Shown here piece after piece: positions 8,886 to 17,851 of a DNA stretch of 64,000 bases (the stretch's first letter is position 1; every line of letters starts with the position of its first letter). The stretch covers positions 31,296-95,295 of the forward strand of contig JBGVKZ010000004.1 of the NCBI GenBank assembly GCA_045124055.1. Reading direction: 5' to 3'. Origin of the DNA: CALZKI01 sp045124055 (lineage in GTDB: Bacteria > Bacillota > Clostridia > Lachnospirales > Lachnospiraceae). The notes beneath the pieces were generated by a model, which was given only the letters and a program-made list of their open reading frames with translations, did no database searches and had not been told where the DNA came from. A program made the translations under genes and the position numbers.

Positions 8886-10088
8886 TTATTTATTTACCAT
8901 CAGTTTTTGCATAGCTTTATTTAGTCCATCTACTGATAATTTATACATTGGTAATAATTCTTTTACTGCCGTTTCCGCTTCTCTCCAAGGTGCATTTCCA
9001 GGTGCCATTTTCGGATTCAACCAAACAATCTTTTTAAAGTGACGTTTCATAAGCTGCAGCCACTCCATACCAGACAGTCCGCCATTTGGTCCCCGGTAGT
9101 TGCCTGTCACGGAATATAATTCTTCCGGTGCCATAGCCGCATCTCCTACAATAATCACCTTATAATCACTATCTAAATTTCTAAAAACCCATTCGGTTTC
9201 AACCCAATCTCCATTTTCACATTCTGGTGTATTATACAAATGACTATAAATACAGTTGTGAAAAAAATAGGTTTTAACATCTTTATAATGATTGGATTTA
9301 TGAACCGACTGAAACAATTCACTTAATAAAGTTGTATAAGGAATCATTGTTCCCCCAGAATCCATAAGCAGCAATAATTTTACTGCATTTTTTCTCGGTT
9401 TTTCCATAACAATTTGTAGATAGCCACCATTGTTACAGGTCTTATCGATAGTTCCATTAATATCTAACTCTGTTTTTGGAATATCTAATTTCGTAGAAAA
9501 CTGACGCAATTTTCTAAGGGCTTGTTGAAACTGTCTATTGTCAAGTACTCTGTCGTCACGAAAATCTCTATATTTTCTTGCTCCAATTACTTCAAAAGCA
9601 GACTGATAACCGGTACTTCCACCTACCCTGATACCACCGATATTACCACCGGTATTACCAAAGGAGGTTTTTCCCATTGTTCCTATCCAATAGCTACCAC
9701 CATTATGCTCTGAGTCCTGGTCACGAAGTCTGTCGTTAAACTTCTGTTTTACGTCTTCCTCATTTACCTGAACCTCTTCTGTTTTGTTCAAATGATCCCT
9801 TGCTTCTTCGTGCAAAACTTCCGTCATTTCCGGCTTATCTAACCATTTTAACATTTCCTTTGTGATTTCTGTATCCTTTTGAACGGCTTTAAAGCATTCT
9901 TCAAAGGCCATATCAAATTTATCAAATTCCGTCTCACTTTTTACTAAAATCATTCTTGCCACATAGTAAAATTCCGTCAAACTACTGTGACATAGATTTT
10001 GATTGAGTGCATCCTGTAAGGTCAGCCATTCTGTTGTGGTAACTTTTAACCCTTTTTCTTTTAAGGTATAAAAGAATTTATCAAACAT
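8886..10088 (-). CDS. VWA domain protein, CoxE-like
   Basis: A 400-residue protein of the CoxE-like von Willebrand factor A group. The N-terminal half is helical and charged; a Gly/Ser-rich linker (GGSYWIGTMGKTSFGNTGG) leads to the VWA domain. The metal-site loop reads LLLMDSGGTM rather than the classic DxSxS. Its ATG overlaps the stop of the MoxR ATPase gene by one base (TAATG), so the two are translationally coupled. MoxR/VWA pairs act as ATP-driven chaperones that insert cofactors or metals or remodel partner proteins; the client here is unknown. No enzyme needing such maturation lies nearby. Confidence 0.85.
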   Translation of the reverse strand: MFDKFFYTLKEKGLKVTTTEWLTLQDALNQNLCHSSLTEFYYVARMILVKSETEFDKFDMAFEECFKAVQKDTEITKEMLKWLDKPEMTEVLHEEARDHLNKTEEVQVNEEDVKQKFNDRLRDQDSEHNGGSYWIGTMGKTSFGNTGGNIGGIRVGGSTGYQSAFEVIGARKYRDFRDDRVLDNRQFQQALRKLRQFSTKLDIPKTELDINGTIDKTCNNGGYLQIVMEKPRKNAVKLLLLMDSGGTMIPYTTLLSELFQSVHKSNHYKDVKTYFFHNCIYSHLYNTPECENGDWVETEWVFRNLDSDYKVIIVGDAAMAPEELYSVTGNYRGPNGGLSGMEWLQLMKRHFKKIVWLNPKMAPGNAPWREAETAVKELLPMYKLSVDGLNKAMQKLMVNK

Positions 10089-10900
10089 TAAATCACCCTA
10101 TGCTTTACCGTTTCTAAATCCTCATCTTTTTTAACTACTACTCCAACAAAAGGAAGATTTTTCATAATTTCTTCATATGGAATACCGCCTAATTGCAGGG
10201 CGTTAATCCAGTCAATCAGCTCCGAGGTGCTCGGTTTTTTACGAATTTCACGCATACCTCTTATTTCATAGAAAACGTCCATAGCTGCCTTCAACAGATT
10301 CTGTTCCACATCTGGATAATGAGTTTTCACAATTTCTTCCATTAATTCTTTATTTGGAAATTCAATAAAATGGAAAATACATCTTCTAAGGAAGGCATCT
10401 GGCAATTCTTTTTCCGCATTGGATGTAATAATAACAATCGGTCTTTGCTTTGCCTTAACAGTTTCTTTGGTTTCATGAATATAAAATTCCATTTGATCTA
10501 ATTCCCATAATAAGTCATTGGGGAATTCCAAGTCAGCTTTATCAATTTCATCAATTAATAAAACGACCTGCTCCTCACTTTTGAAGGCTTCACCAAGTTT
10601 ACCTAATTTTATGTAATGACCAATATCATCTACCCCTTCTTCTCCAAACTGACCATCGTATAGACGCTGAATCGTATCATACATATAGAGGCCATCTTGA
10701 GCTTTCGTAGTAGATTTAATATTCCAAATAATCAATTTTTTTCCAAGGGAATTTGCAACAGCTCTGGCAAGCATTGTTTTTCCAGTTCCCGGCTCACCTT
10801 TAATTAATAATGGCTTTTGTAAGGCAATGGCTACATTAACACTTGCCATCAATTCTTCACTTGCCACATAATCACTTGTAGATGTAAAATCCTTTTTCAT
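10088..10900 (-). CDS. MoxR-family AAA+ ATPase
   Basis: AAA+ ATPase of about 270 residues. Walker A is GEPGTGKTM near residues 34-42 and Walker B is VVLLIDEIDKAD near 111-122. A sensor-1 region (IVIITSNAEKELPDAFLRRC) with the arginine-finger segment follows. The ATG at 10900 is preferred because AGAGGG lies eight bases upstream; an ATG at 10918, overlapping the end of gpsA, would add six residues. The gene is coupled to the VWA gene downstream. As a pair they should form a ring ATPase plus metal-binding adaptor, with the substrate unknown. Confidence 0.9.
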   Translation of the reverse strand: MKKDFTSTSDYVASEELMASVNVAIALQKPLLIKGEPGTGKTMLARAVANSLGKKLIIWNIKSTTKAQDGLYMYDTIQRLYDGQFGEEGVDDIGHYIKLGKLGEAFKSEEQVVLLIDEIDKADLEFPNDLLWELDQMEFYIHETKETVKAKQRPIVIITSNAEKELPDAFLRRCIFHFIEFPNKELMEEIVKTHYPDVEQNLLKAAMDVFYEIRGMREIRKKPSTSELIDWINALQLGGIPYEEIMKNLPFVGVVVKKDEDLETVKHRVI

Positions 10901-10911
10901 TTTATAACCCT

Positions 10912-11919
10912 CTACCATTTTACAACAGAATTTTCTGCTCTTTTATCGCGAAACATCAAATCTTTTACTGCTTCATCTGCCGATTTATTTTCAAACAGGA
11001 TTAAATTCACCTGCTCAATAATCGGCATAGAAACATTATATTTTTTAGAAAGAAGCATAGCTGCTTTTGCAGAGTAAACACCCTCAACTACCATTTTTAC
11101 TTCTTTCATAGCTTCTTCCATTGTTTTGCCCTGGCCCATTAAAACTCCAGCTTTTCTATTTCTGGAATGTACACTGGCACAAGTTACTATCAAATCACCA
11201 ATACCGGTTAAACCATAAAAAGTTTCTGCTTTTCCTCCCATAGCTACGCCAAGTCTGGAAATTTCGGCAATACCTCTCGTAATTAGAGCAGCCTTTGTGT
11301 TATCTCCATATCCAAGGCCATCTGCAATTCCGGCTGCTAAGGCAACAACATTCTTTAATGAACCACCAAGCTCCATACCTAAAATATCCGAGCTGGTATA
11401 CACCCTGAATACATCATTCATAAACATATTCTGTAAATAGGTTGCTGTTTCTTCGGTTTTTGCACCAACTACAATCGTGGTTGGAACACCTCTACCTACT
11501 TCTTCGGCGTGAGAAGGGCCGGATAAAACAGCTACATTTGCCTGTGGAATTTCTTCTTCTATGATATCAGACAAAGTCATAAGTGTAGTTTCTTCAATTC
11601 CTTTTGCCACATTTACAATAATTTGTCCTTCTTTTACGAATTCCTTCATTTTATTAGCGGTACTTCTAGTGAAAACACTTGGTACAGCAAGAACTAAAAC
11701 CTCTTTGCCTTTTACCGCCATTTCCAAATCAGTAGTAAATACCATACTATCTGGTAATGATACACCTGGCAACTTATCTATATGCTCTCTTTTTTCATTC
11801 AGCATATCGATTTCTTCTTTTACAATAGACCAAACTGTCACATTGTTGCCATTTTTTGAAAGGAGTAACGCTAAAGCAATGCCCCAGCTTCCTGCTCCAA
11901 TTACACTTACCTCTGCCAT
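10912..11919 (-). CDS. gpsA: Glycerol-3-phosphate dehydrogenase [NAD(P)+]
   Basis: Reduces dihydroxyacetone phosphate to sn-glycerol-3-phosphate for phospholipid synthesis. With the chosen start the protein is 335 residues and opens with the dinucleotide-binding motif VIGAGSWG. The substrate region LGGSLKNVVALAAGIADGLGYGDN and the NTKAALITRG segment are conserved family features. An upstream ATG would add 17 residues, but AAGGAGG directly precedes the ATG at 11919, four bases after the plsY stop. Pairing with plsY is functional: GpsA makes the substrate that PlsY acylates. Confidence 0.96.
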   Translation of the reverse strand: MAEVSVIGAGSWGIALALLLSKNGNNVTVWSIVKEEIDMLNEKREHIDKLPGVSLPDSMVFTTDLEMAVKGKEVLVLAVPSVFTRSTANKMKEFVKEGQIIVNVAKGIEETTLMTLSDIIEEEIPQANVAVLSGPSHAEEVGRGVPTTIVVGAKTEETATYLQNMFMNDVFRVYTSSDILGMELGGSLKNVVALAAGIADGLGYGDNTKAALITRGIAEISRLGVAMGGKAETFYGLTGIGDLIVTCASVHSRNRKAGVLMGQGKTMEEAMKEVKMVVEGVYSAKAAMLLSKKYNVSMPIIEQVNLILFENKSADEAVKDLMFRDKRAENSVVKW

Positions 11920-11923
11920 AATA

Positions 11924-12574
11924 TTAGGCCTCCTTATTTTTTTTGAATAAATAAGTTTTTCTTTCCTCATGTAATATCAGTCTGGCAATGTTGGCACTAT
12001 GCATATAATAAGCCAAGCACGCCATAAAGAAGGTAATTCCATATAACTCTAAAAGTTGCAAATTAGAATAACCTTCAAAATACCCAATTTGTCCCATGAT
12101 TACCATTTGAATGGTAAAACCTGCATATACAAGTAAAGAGCCAAGAGACACATAATGTGTAATAATAAAAGCTCCAAAGAATAGAATAATACCAATTACC
12201 ACAAAATGCCAGTCAAACATAATAATCATTCCAGCAGTTGAAGCAATTCCTTTTCCACCCTTGAAATTCATATAAAATGGGAAGTTATGTCCCAAAATAA
12301 CGCCTAAGCCTGTATATAATTTTACAAGTTCGGTCTGTAAAGAGCCATCCTTAAATAAATATAATGTCAATAAAATGGCTAAAATTGCCTTCACACAGTC
12401 TCCAAAAAACACCAAAAGCCCTGCTTTTGTACCAAGAACTCGTAACGTATTAGTAGTTCCTGAATTGCCACTTCCATGCTTTCTAATATCAATCCCTTTG
12501 ATTTTTCCAAGGATAAATGCTGTTTGCAATAAACCAAAAGCATATCCAATTAAAATACAAAAAATTCTTTCCAT
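11924..12574 (-). CDS. plsY: Acyl-phosphate:glycerol-3-phosphate acyltransferase
   Basis: Integral membrane enzyme that moves an acyl group from acyl-phosphate to glycerol-3-phosphate, the first step of phosphatidic acid synthesis. The 216 residues hold several hydrophobic segments and the family motifs SGNSGTTNTLRVLG (residues 35-48) and GHNFPFYMNFKGGKGIAS (about 94-111). It works with PlsX, encoded at 38.2-39.3 kb, which supplies the acyl-phosphate. Its ATG overlaps the der stop codon by one base, so translation is coupled. Confidence 0.96.
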   Translation of the reverse strand: MERIFCILIGYAFGLLQTAFILGKIKGIDIRKHGSGNSGTTNTLRVLGTKAGLLVFFGDCVKAILAILLTLYLFKDGSLQTELVKLYTGLGVILGHNFPFYMNFKGGKGIASTAGMIIMFDWHFVVIGIILFFGAFIITHYVSLGSLLVYAGFTIQMVIMGQIGYFEGYSNLQLLELYGITFFMACLAYYMHSANIARLILHEERKTYLFKKNKEA

Positions 12575-13911
12575 TATTCTTCGCCTTTTCTTTCTCTTAT
12601 AATAAATCTAAGAGGAGTCCCTTTAAATCCGAAGGCTTCTCTAATTCTGTTTTCTATATATCTTGTATAAGAAAAATGCATTAACTCTTTGTCGTTTACA
12701 AAAATAACAAATGTCGGTGGTTTTACAGACACCTGTGTAATGTAATAAAGTTTTAAACGTTTTCCTTTGTCAGATGGTGGCTGTTGAAGTGCCACTGCCT
12801 CCGTCATAATTTCATTTAAAACGCCGGTTGCCACTCTAAGTGCGTGGTTCTCACTAACCATATCAATGGTTTCATATAGTTTGGTTAGACGTTGCCCTGT
12901 TTTTGCCGAAATAAAAATAATTTCTGCATATTGCATAAAGGATAAGGTATCTCGCACTTTCGCCGTCACCTTGTAGATAGTCTTATCATCTTTTTCTACG
13001 GCATCCCATTTGTTTACGGCAATAATTACCGCTTTTCCTCTATCGTGGGCAATTCCTGCAATTTTTGCATCCTGTTCTGTAACACCTTCCGTAGCGTCAA
13101 TAGCTAAAACTACTACATCCGCTCTCTCCACCGCACTAACCGTACGAACAATCATATAATGCTCTAATTCTTCTTTAATCTTATTCTTTCTACGAAGCCC
13201 GGCTGTATCAATGAAAACATATTCTTTTCCCTGATAAGTTACCTCTGTATCTACGGCATCACGAGTCGTTCCAGCGATATCCGAAACAATCAATCGATTT
13301 TCGCCTAAGAGTTTATTGATAATCGAAGATTTCCCAACGTTTGGCTTTCCTACTATTGCCACACGAATTCTGTCATCTTCTTCCTCCACATCTTCCGTCT
13401 CTGGAAAATGCGAAATCACTTCATCTAGTAAATCCCCCATTCCCAGTCTATTTGCCGCAGAAATTGGATGTGGGTCACCGATACCTAAATTGTAGAACTC
13501 ATAAGTATCTGCCATAAATTTTTCAAAACTGTCTACTTTATTTACCACCAAGACAATGGGCTTATGAGAACGTCTTAACATATCCGCCACTTTGGAATCT
13601 GCATCCACAAGCCCTTGTTTTACGTCTACCATAAACATAATAACATCGGCTGTGTCAATGGCAATCTGTGCCTGTTCTCTCATCTGGGACAAAATAATAT
13701 CCTTACTGTCTGGCTCAATACCACCTGTATCAATCAGCGTAAAAGAATGATTCAGCCAGTTAATATCTGCATAAATTCTATCTCTTGTAATGCCTGGGGT
13801 ATCTTTTACAATCGCAATATTATCCCCTGCTAATGCATTAAACAATGTACTTTTTCCAACATTTGGTCTACCAACCACTGCTACGATTGGTTTTCCTTTT
13901 CTTGTTGCCAT
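12574..13911 (-). CDS. der: Ribosome biogenesis GTPase Der (EngA)
   Basis: Double GTPase needed for 50S subunit assembly. G1 motifs occur twice, GRPNVGKST at residues 14-22 and GKPNVGKSS near 185. The matching DTPG/DTAG switch motifs and NKVD/NKWD specificity motifs are present, and a KH-like domain closes the 445-residue protein. The ATG directly abuts the stop of the radical-SAM gene. The order DUF512-der-plsY-gpsA recurs in Firmicutes. Confidence 0.97.
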   Translation of the reverse strand: MATRKGKPIVAVVGRPNVGKSTLFNALAGDNIAIVKDTPGITRDRIYADINWLNHSFTLIDTGGIEPDSKDIILSQMREQAQIAIDTADVIMFMVDVKQGLVDADSKVADMLRRSHKPIVLVVNKVDSFEKFMADTYEFYNLGIGDPHPISAANRLGMGDLLDEVISHFPETEDVEEEDDRIRVAIVGKPNVGKSSIINKLLGENRLIVSDIAGTTRDAVDTEVTYQGKEYVFIDTAGLRRKNKIKEELEHYMIVRTVSAVERADVVVLAIDATEGVTEQDAKIAGIAHDRGKAVIIAVNKWDAVEKDDKTIYKVTAKVRDTLSFMQYAEIIFISAKTGQRLTKLYETIDMVSENHALRVATGVLNEIMTEAVALQQPPSDKGKRLKLYYITQVSVKPPTFVIFVNDKELMHFSYTRYIENRIREAFGFKGTPLRFIIRERKGEE

Positions 13912-15240
13912 TTATTTCCGTCCTTTCAAAATCGTATCCACAAAGTCATATCCGCTTGATTTTACAATATCTACCTTTACTTGTAAAGCTTTTTCCAGTT
14001 CTGAAACCGTAATATCATCAAGAAAAACATCTTCTCCACTTCTTAGCACATTCTGTGGAAGCAAAAGTCTTTCTCCCAAATCTTTTTCCTTAAGCTGCGA
14101 TAGAATGTCCTGTCCTGTCAAAAGACCGGATACCGTTATATTTTCGCCAAAAAAATCATTTGTTATGGCATAAACTTCAATTTCCAGACCTTCTACTTCT
14201 TTTTCCAGTTTTTCACACATCTTCTTAATATAAGGATAGGCTAATTTCCCGGTTGCTAAAGAAATTTTTTCGCTCTGCATTTTTAAGCAATTTTTATCCA
14301 GCTTATGATAAGCGTCCAAAAATTCGTCTTCTAAAAGTCTAAGCATACCAACGCCGTTTTCCAACTGCAAATATCCGTCATAGGAATCTTCCTTTGGAAC
14401 TTCTTTTTCCGCTAAAATATACCACTCGTCGCTGGCATGAATAAAATGAGTTCCCCATTTGTCATAAATCTCTTTTTGCCACTTATGAATTGTTTCCAAA
14501 ACTTCTATGGCATCTTCCTTCGTAAAAGGTTCCAGCGGATATAATCCCTCGCGGTATTTCGACAAACCAACGGGTACAACCGATACACTTTCCAGATTCG
14601 GAAGATATTTTGTTAAATCAGAAATACTTCTCTCCAGTTCCTCTTTGTCATTCACCCCTTTACAAAGCACAATCTGACCATTCATATGAATATCCGCTTC
14701 AAACAGCTTGTCTACCTTTTTCAGTGCCTCTCCTGCGAAACGGTTATTCAGCATTTTACATCGAAGTTCCGGATTAGTTGTCTGAAAAGAAATGTTGATA
14801 GGCTCCAATCGATAGGTGATGATCCTATCAATATCGTGTTCACTCATATTAGTAAGAGTCACATAATTCCCCTGCAAGAAAGAGAGTCTGGAATCGTCAT
14901 CTTTAAAATACAACGTTTCCCTCATACCCTTTGGCATCTGGTCAATAAAACAAAAAATACATTTATTATGGCAGGAACGATATTCATCCATCAGCCCATT
15001 TTCAAAAGTAAGTCCCAAATCTTCTGAATAGTCTTTATCAATTTCTAAAAGCCATTCTTCCCCATCTGCCTTTTTTATCAACACTTCAATATACTCATCT
15101 TGTATCAAATATTGATAATCAAAAATATCTTCAATTTCTTTATCATTTATTTTTAAAAGCTCATCGCCTTTTTCAATTCCAAGTTCTTCTGCAATACTGC
15201 CTTTCTCTACCAGGCTTACAATGTGTTGCTTTTTTTTCAT
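13912..15240 (-). CDS. DUF512 family PDZ/radical-SAM-like protein
   Basis: A 442-residue protein of the TIGR03279/DUF512 group. Residues 1-60 form a PDZ-like domain (GSIAEELGIEKGDELLKIN). A cysteine cluster CHNKCIFC (Cys90, Cys94, Cys97) of CxxxCxxC spacing fits a radical-SAM 4Fe-4S site, followed by FIDQMPKGMR and the conserved DDSRLSFLQGNYVTLTN block. The reaction is unknown. The ATG at 15240 follows GGTGG; the frame could extend 16 residues to 15288, but that segment is basic and lacks a better site. This is the first gene of the operon that ends with leuS. Confidence 0.9.
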   Translation of the reverse strand: MKKKQHIVSLVEKGSIAEELGIEKGDELLKINDKEIEDIFDYQYLIQDEYIEVLIKKADGEEWLLEIDKDYSEDLGLTFENGLMDEYRSCHNKCIFCFIDQMPKGMRETLYFKDDDSRLSFLQGNYVTLTNMSEHDIDRIITYRLEPINISFQTTNPELRCKMLNNRFAGEALKKVDKLFEADIHMNGQIVLCKGVNDKEELERSISDLTKYLPNLESVSVVPVGLSKYREGLYPLEPFTKEDAIEVLETIHKWQKEIYDKWGTHFIHASDEWYILAEKEVPKEDSYDGYLQLENGVGMLRLLEDEFLDAYHKLDKNCLKMQSEKISLATGKLAYPYIKKMCEKLEKEVEGLEIEVYAITNDFFGENITVSGLLTGQDILSQLKEKDLGERLLLPQNVLRSGEDVFLDDITVSELEKALQVKVDIVKSSGYDFVDTILKGRK

Positions 15241-15292
15241 ACTACCACCATTTTTTACTTTTTTTCTAAAAAAAATTTTCCCCAACACTCTT

Positions 15293-15321
15293 AATATACT
15301 AGAATTTCCTTGACGTGTCGA
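15293..15321 (-). promoter_or_regulatory. Promoter of the DUF512-der-...-leuS operon
   Basis: On the minus strand TCGACA (15316-15321) and TATATT (15293-15298) are 17 bases apart. Each differs from consensus at one position. The -35 box abuts the -35 box of the divergent prs-like promoter. Confidence 0.65.
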
Positions 15322-15338
15322 GTAGAGAATGTTATAAA
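15310..15338 (+). promoter_or_regulatory. Promoter of the prs-like gene
   Basis: TTGACG (15310-15315), a 17-base spacer and TATAAA (15333-15338) form a near-consensus vegetative promoter 38 bases before the gene start. It overlaps the divergent promoter of the opposite operon. Confidence 0.75.
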
Positions 15339-15376
15339 AAATAAGGAATATAATCGATATTTTAGGGAGAATTGTT

Positions 15377-16561
15377 ATGCCAAACTTAAGAGAATTAGAA
15401 AATGCTATGCCAATCGCCCCATTAAAACTTGTGGCTTTGGATTCTGCTAGAGAATTTGGAGAAAAGGTAAATGCACATTTAGTTGATTACAGGAAAAATG
15501 TGGATATCAACAATGCTGTAAAAGAAGACCCTGCTTTTCACGGTTACATCGAGGATAATTATTTAGCAGATTTTGATGCTCCACGTTTTGGAAGTGGCGA
15601 AGGAAAAGGTGTTTTCCACGAATCTATCCGCGGAAAAGATTTATTTATTTTAGTCGATGTTACAAACCACAGCATCACTTACAAGGCAAACGGTTTTATT
15701 AATCATAAATCTCCTGATGATCACTATCAGGACTTAAAACGTGTTATTGCTGCCGCTGCCGGAAAGGCAAAGCGTATCAATGTAGTTATGCCATTTTTAT
15801 ATGAAGGCAGACAGCACAAAAGAAGTGGTCGTGAATCTTTAGATTGTGCCTATGCATTAGAAGAGCTTCGTGATATGGGAATTGATAACTTTATTACATT
15901 TGATGCCCATGACCCACGTGTTCAAAATGCCACTCCACTGAATGGATTTGATAATTTCTTATCTCCTTATCAGTTTGTAAAAGCTTTACTTGCAAAGGTA
16001 GACGATATTAAATTAGACCCAGACCACCTGGTTGTAATCAGCCCTGATGAAGGTGCTTTAGACAGAGCCATTTATTTTGCCAGTGTACTTGGCGTTAATA
16101 CAGGTATGTTTTACAAACGTCGTGACTACTCTGTTATCGTAAATGGTAAAAATCCAATTGTAGCTCACGAATTTTTGGGTGATTCTTTGGAAGGAAAAGA
16201 TGTAATTATTATTGACGATATGATTTCTTCCGGCGAAAGTATGCTGGACACTTCTAGACAGTTAAAGGAAATGAAAGCCCGACGTGTATTCATCTGTTGT
16301 ACTTTCGGTCTTTTCACAAATGGTTTTGATAAATTTGACGAAGCCTACGAAAAAGGCTGGTTCGATAAAGTTATTACTACAAACTTAAATTATCTCCCAC
16401 CGGTTATTTATGAAAAACCTTATTTTGTAGAAGCTGAAATGAGTAGTTTTTGTGCATCTATTATTGATTTCTTAAATCACGATGTATCTCTTTCTAACGT
16501 TCATACAACTACAGAAAAGATTTACGAATTCTTAGAGTCTTATGCAGAAAGACAAAAATAA
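15377..16561 (+). CDS. prs: Ribose-phosphate pyrophosphokinase-like protein (long form)
   Basis: Likely makes PRPP from ribose-5-phosphate and ATP for nucleotide, His and NAD synthesis. The 394-residue product is about 80 longer than the classic enzyme and lacks the usual N-terminal FSGSSSPELA segment. Conserved landmarks are MPFLYEGRQHKRSGRES, FDAHDPRVQNATPLNGFDN, the substrate loop VVISPDEGALDRA and the PRPP-binding VIIIDDMISSGESM. These differ in detail from classic Prs (SPDVGGVxRA, DDMIDTAGT), so substrate range or allostery may differ. GGGAG precedes the ATG. It is transcribed alone, divergent from the der operon, and ends at a strong hairpin. Confidence 0.85.
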   Translation: MPNLRELENAMPIAPLKLVALDSAREFGEKVNAHLVDYRKNVDINNAVKEDPAFHGYIEDNYLADFDAPRFGSGEGKGVFHESIRGKDLFILVDVTNHSITYKANGFINHKSPDDHYQDLKRVIAAAAGKAKRINVVMPFLYEGRQHKRSGRESLDCAYALEELRDMGIDNFITFDAHDPRVQNATPLNGFDNFLSPYQFVKALLAKVDDIKLDPDHLVVISPDEGALDRAIYFASVLGVNTGMFYKRRDYSVIVNGKNPIVAHEFLGDSLEGKDVIIIDDMISSGESMLDTSRQLKEMKARRVFICCTFGLFTNGFDKFDEAYEKGWFDKVITTNLNYLPPVIYEKPYFVEAEMSSFCASIIDFLNHDVSLSNVHTTTEKIYEFLESYAERQK

Positions 16562-16576
16562 TCATAAATGTATCAA

Positions 16577-16612
16577 AATGGCGTGTTATTCAAGTAACAC
16601 GCCATTCCTTTT
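16577..16612. terminator. Terminator between convergent prs-like gene and pgeF
   Basis: AATGGCGTGTTA (16577-16588) pairs perfectly with TAACACGCCATT (16595-16606) over a six-base loop. Short T-rich tails occur on both strands, so it probably works both ways. Confidence 0.8.
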
Positions 16613-16620
16613 CCTCTCAC

Positions 16621-17463
16621 TTATTTCAAACACAAAAAGGCTCCTAAATTGCCTCGTTTATCCCCTGTCTTTCTGTGGGAAAACATTCTGTTAGCATTAC
16701 AATGAGTACATAGTCTTGTAACTTCCAAATGTTCTTTTAAAACTCCTGCATTTAATAGAATTATTTCATTTGCCTTCCATAAATTAAGCTGATATTTTCC
16801 ATTTTCTTTTTGGTAACATATGGTGTTCATTTCCTTTTCGGAAAACACTTTAGAAAACGCCTCTATAACATCAGAAGATACCTCATAGCAATCTACACAT
16901 ATCGATGGTCCAATTACTGCCTTAACTTCCTTTGGCTCTGTTCCAAATTCTTCGTGCATTCGCTCCAAAGTCCTTTTTCCCATTTGCATAGCCGTTCCCT
17001 TCCAGCCAGAGTGGGATAAGCCGATTGCCTGATGCTTTACATCGACAAAATAAAGGGGCACACAATCTGCATACATCGTACAAAGCACCAGATTTTTTTC
17101 ATTGGTAATGAGTCCATCTACATTTTCATAATCTCTATCATAGATTACTCCTTTTCCTCCATCTGCCTTGGTCACCCGCATTACATTGGTGGTATGGGTT
17201 TGATGTGATACTACAATATCCGATAATTCCACCTCAAAAATTGAAGCAATTCTTCGATAATTTTCTAGAACAGCTTCCTTATCATCGCCTCTTGTAAAAC
17301 TAACATTCATTGTGGCATAGTCTCCTTTAGAGACACCACCTTCTTTGGTAGTAAAAAGATGTTCTACCATATCAATTTCCTCTAACAGTGGAAATTTTAG
17401 CACGGTAATGCCATTGCATTGACACTCCATAGGTATCTTTTCATTTTTCTTATAAATCATCAT
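16621..17463 (-). CDS. pgeF: Peptidoglycan editing factor PgeF / purine nucleoside phosphorylase family
   Basis: Member of the YfiH/laccase-domain family. Family studies report purine nucleoside phosphorylase activity and, in E. coli, a role in correcting misbuilt peptidoglycan. Metal-binding motifs are visible: SHQTHTTNV, MYADCVPLYF and GLSHSGWKGTA, with CTHCNANRMFSHRKTGDKRG at the C-terminus. The frame extends upstream to 17520 but overlaps yraN; the paired ATGs at 17463/17460 with AAGGA upstream give about 280 residues and a 14-base overlap with yraN. It is the last gene of its operon. Confidence 0.92.
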   Translation of the reverse strand: MMIYKKNEKIPMECQCNGITVLKFPLLEEIDMVEHLFTTKEGGVSKGDYATMNVSFTRGDDKEAVLENYRRIASIFEVELSDIVVSHQTHTTNVMRVTKADGGKGVIYDRDYENVDGLITNEKNLVLCTMYADCVPLYFVDVKHQAIGLSHSGWKGTAMQMGKRTLERMHEEFGTEPKEVKAVIGPSICVDCYEVSSDVIEAFSKVFSEKEMNTICYQKENGKYQLNLWKANEIILLNAGVLKEHLEVTRLCTHCNANRMFSHRKTGDKRGNLGAFLCLK

Positions 17464-17806
17464 AATTAAATGCGTCCTTGTCCCAACGAATACGATTTCC
17501 CAAAATGCTGACCACATCATATCTTACTTTTACCGTTTCCCCATAATGCTTCACCATTTTATAATAATTGGAAACAAGACAAATTTTCCTTCTCTTATTT
17601 TTTGACACTGCTTCCTGCGGATATCCGCAGGTAGTTTGACTTCGATATTTGACTTCCACAAAAACTAAATAACCTTTATGTACCCCAATCAAGTCGATTT
17701 CTCCCATTTTGCAGGAGAAATTTTTTTCTACAATTTGTACTCCCTGGCTCTCCAGAAATTTTGCAGCCAGATTTTCTTTTTCTTTTCCCAAGCTTCTTTT
17801 ATTCAT
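17450..17806 (-). CDS. yraN: YraN family endonuclease-fold protein (UPF0102)
   Basis: A 118-residue protein with the restriction-endonuclease-like core GEIDLIG...LVFVEVKYR, in which the Glu/Asp and Glu-x-Lys residues would bind metal. Conserved YraN features GxxxE and YPQEAVSKNKRRK are present. Its cellular role is not settled. It follows the FlhB-like gene, as yraN does near rnhB in many Firmicutes, and its 3' end overlaps the pgeF start, so the two are probably coupled. Confidence 0.92.
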   Translation of the reverse strand: MNKRSLGKEKENLAAKFLESQGVQIVEKNFSCKMGEIDLIGVHKGYLVFVEVKYRSQTTCGYPQEAVSKNKRRKICLVSNYYKMVKHYGETVKVRYDVVSILGNRIRWDKDAFNYDDL

Positions 17807-17851
17807 AAATCTCCTTTTCCCTTCTCCCTGGACGATTTATGAAGGAACGCC

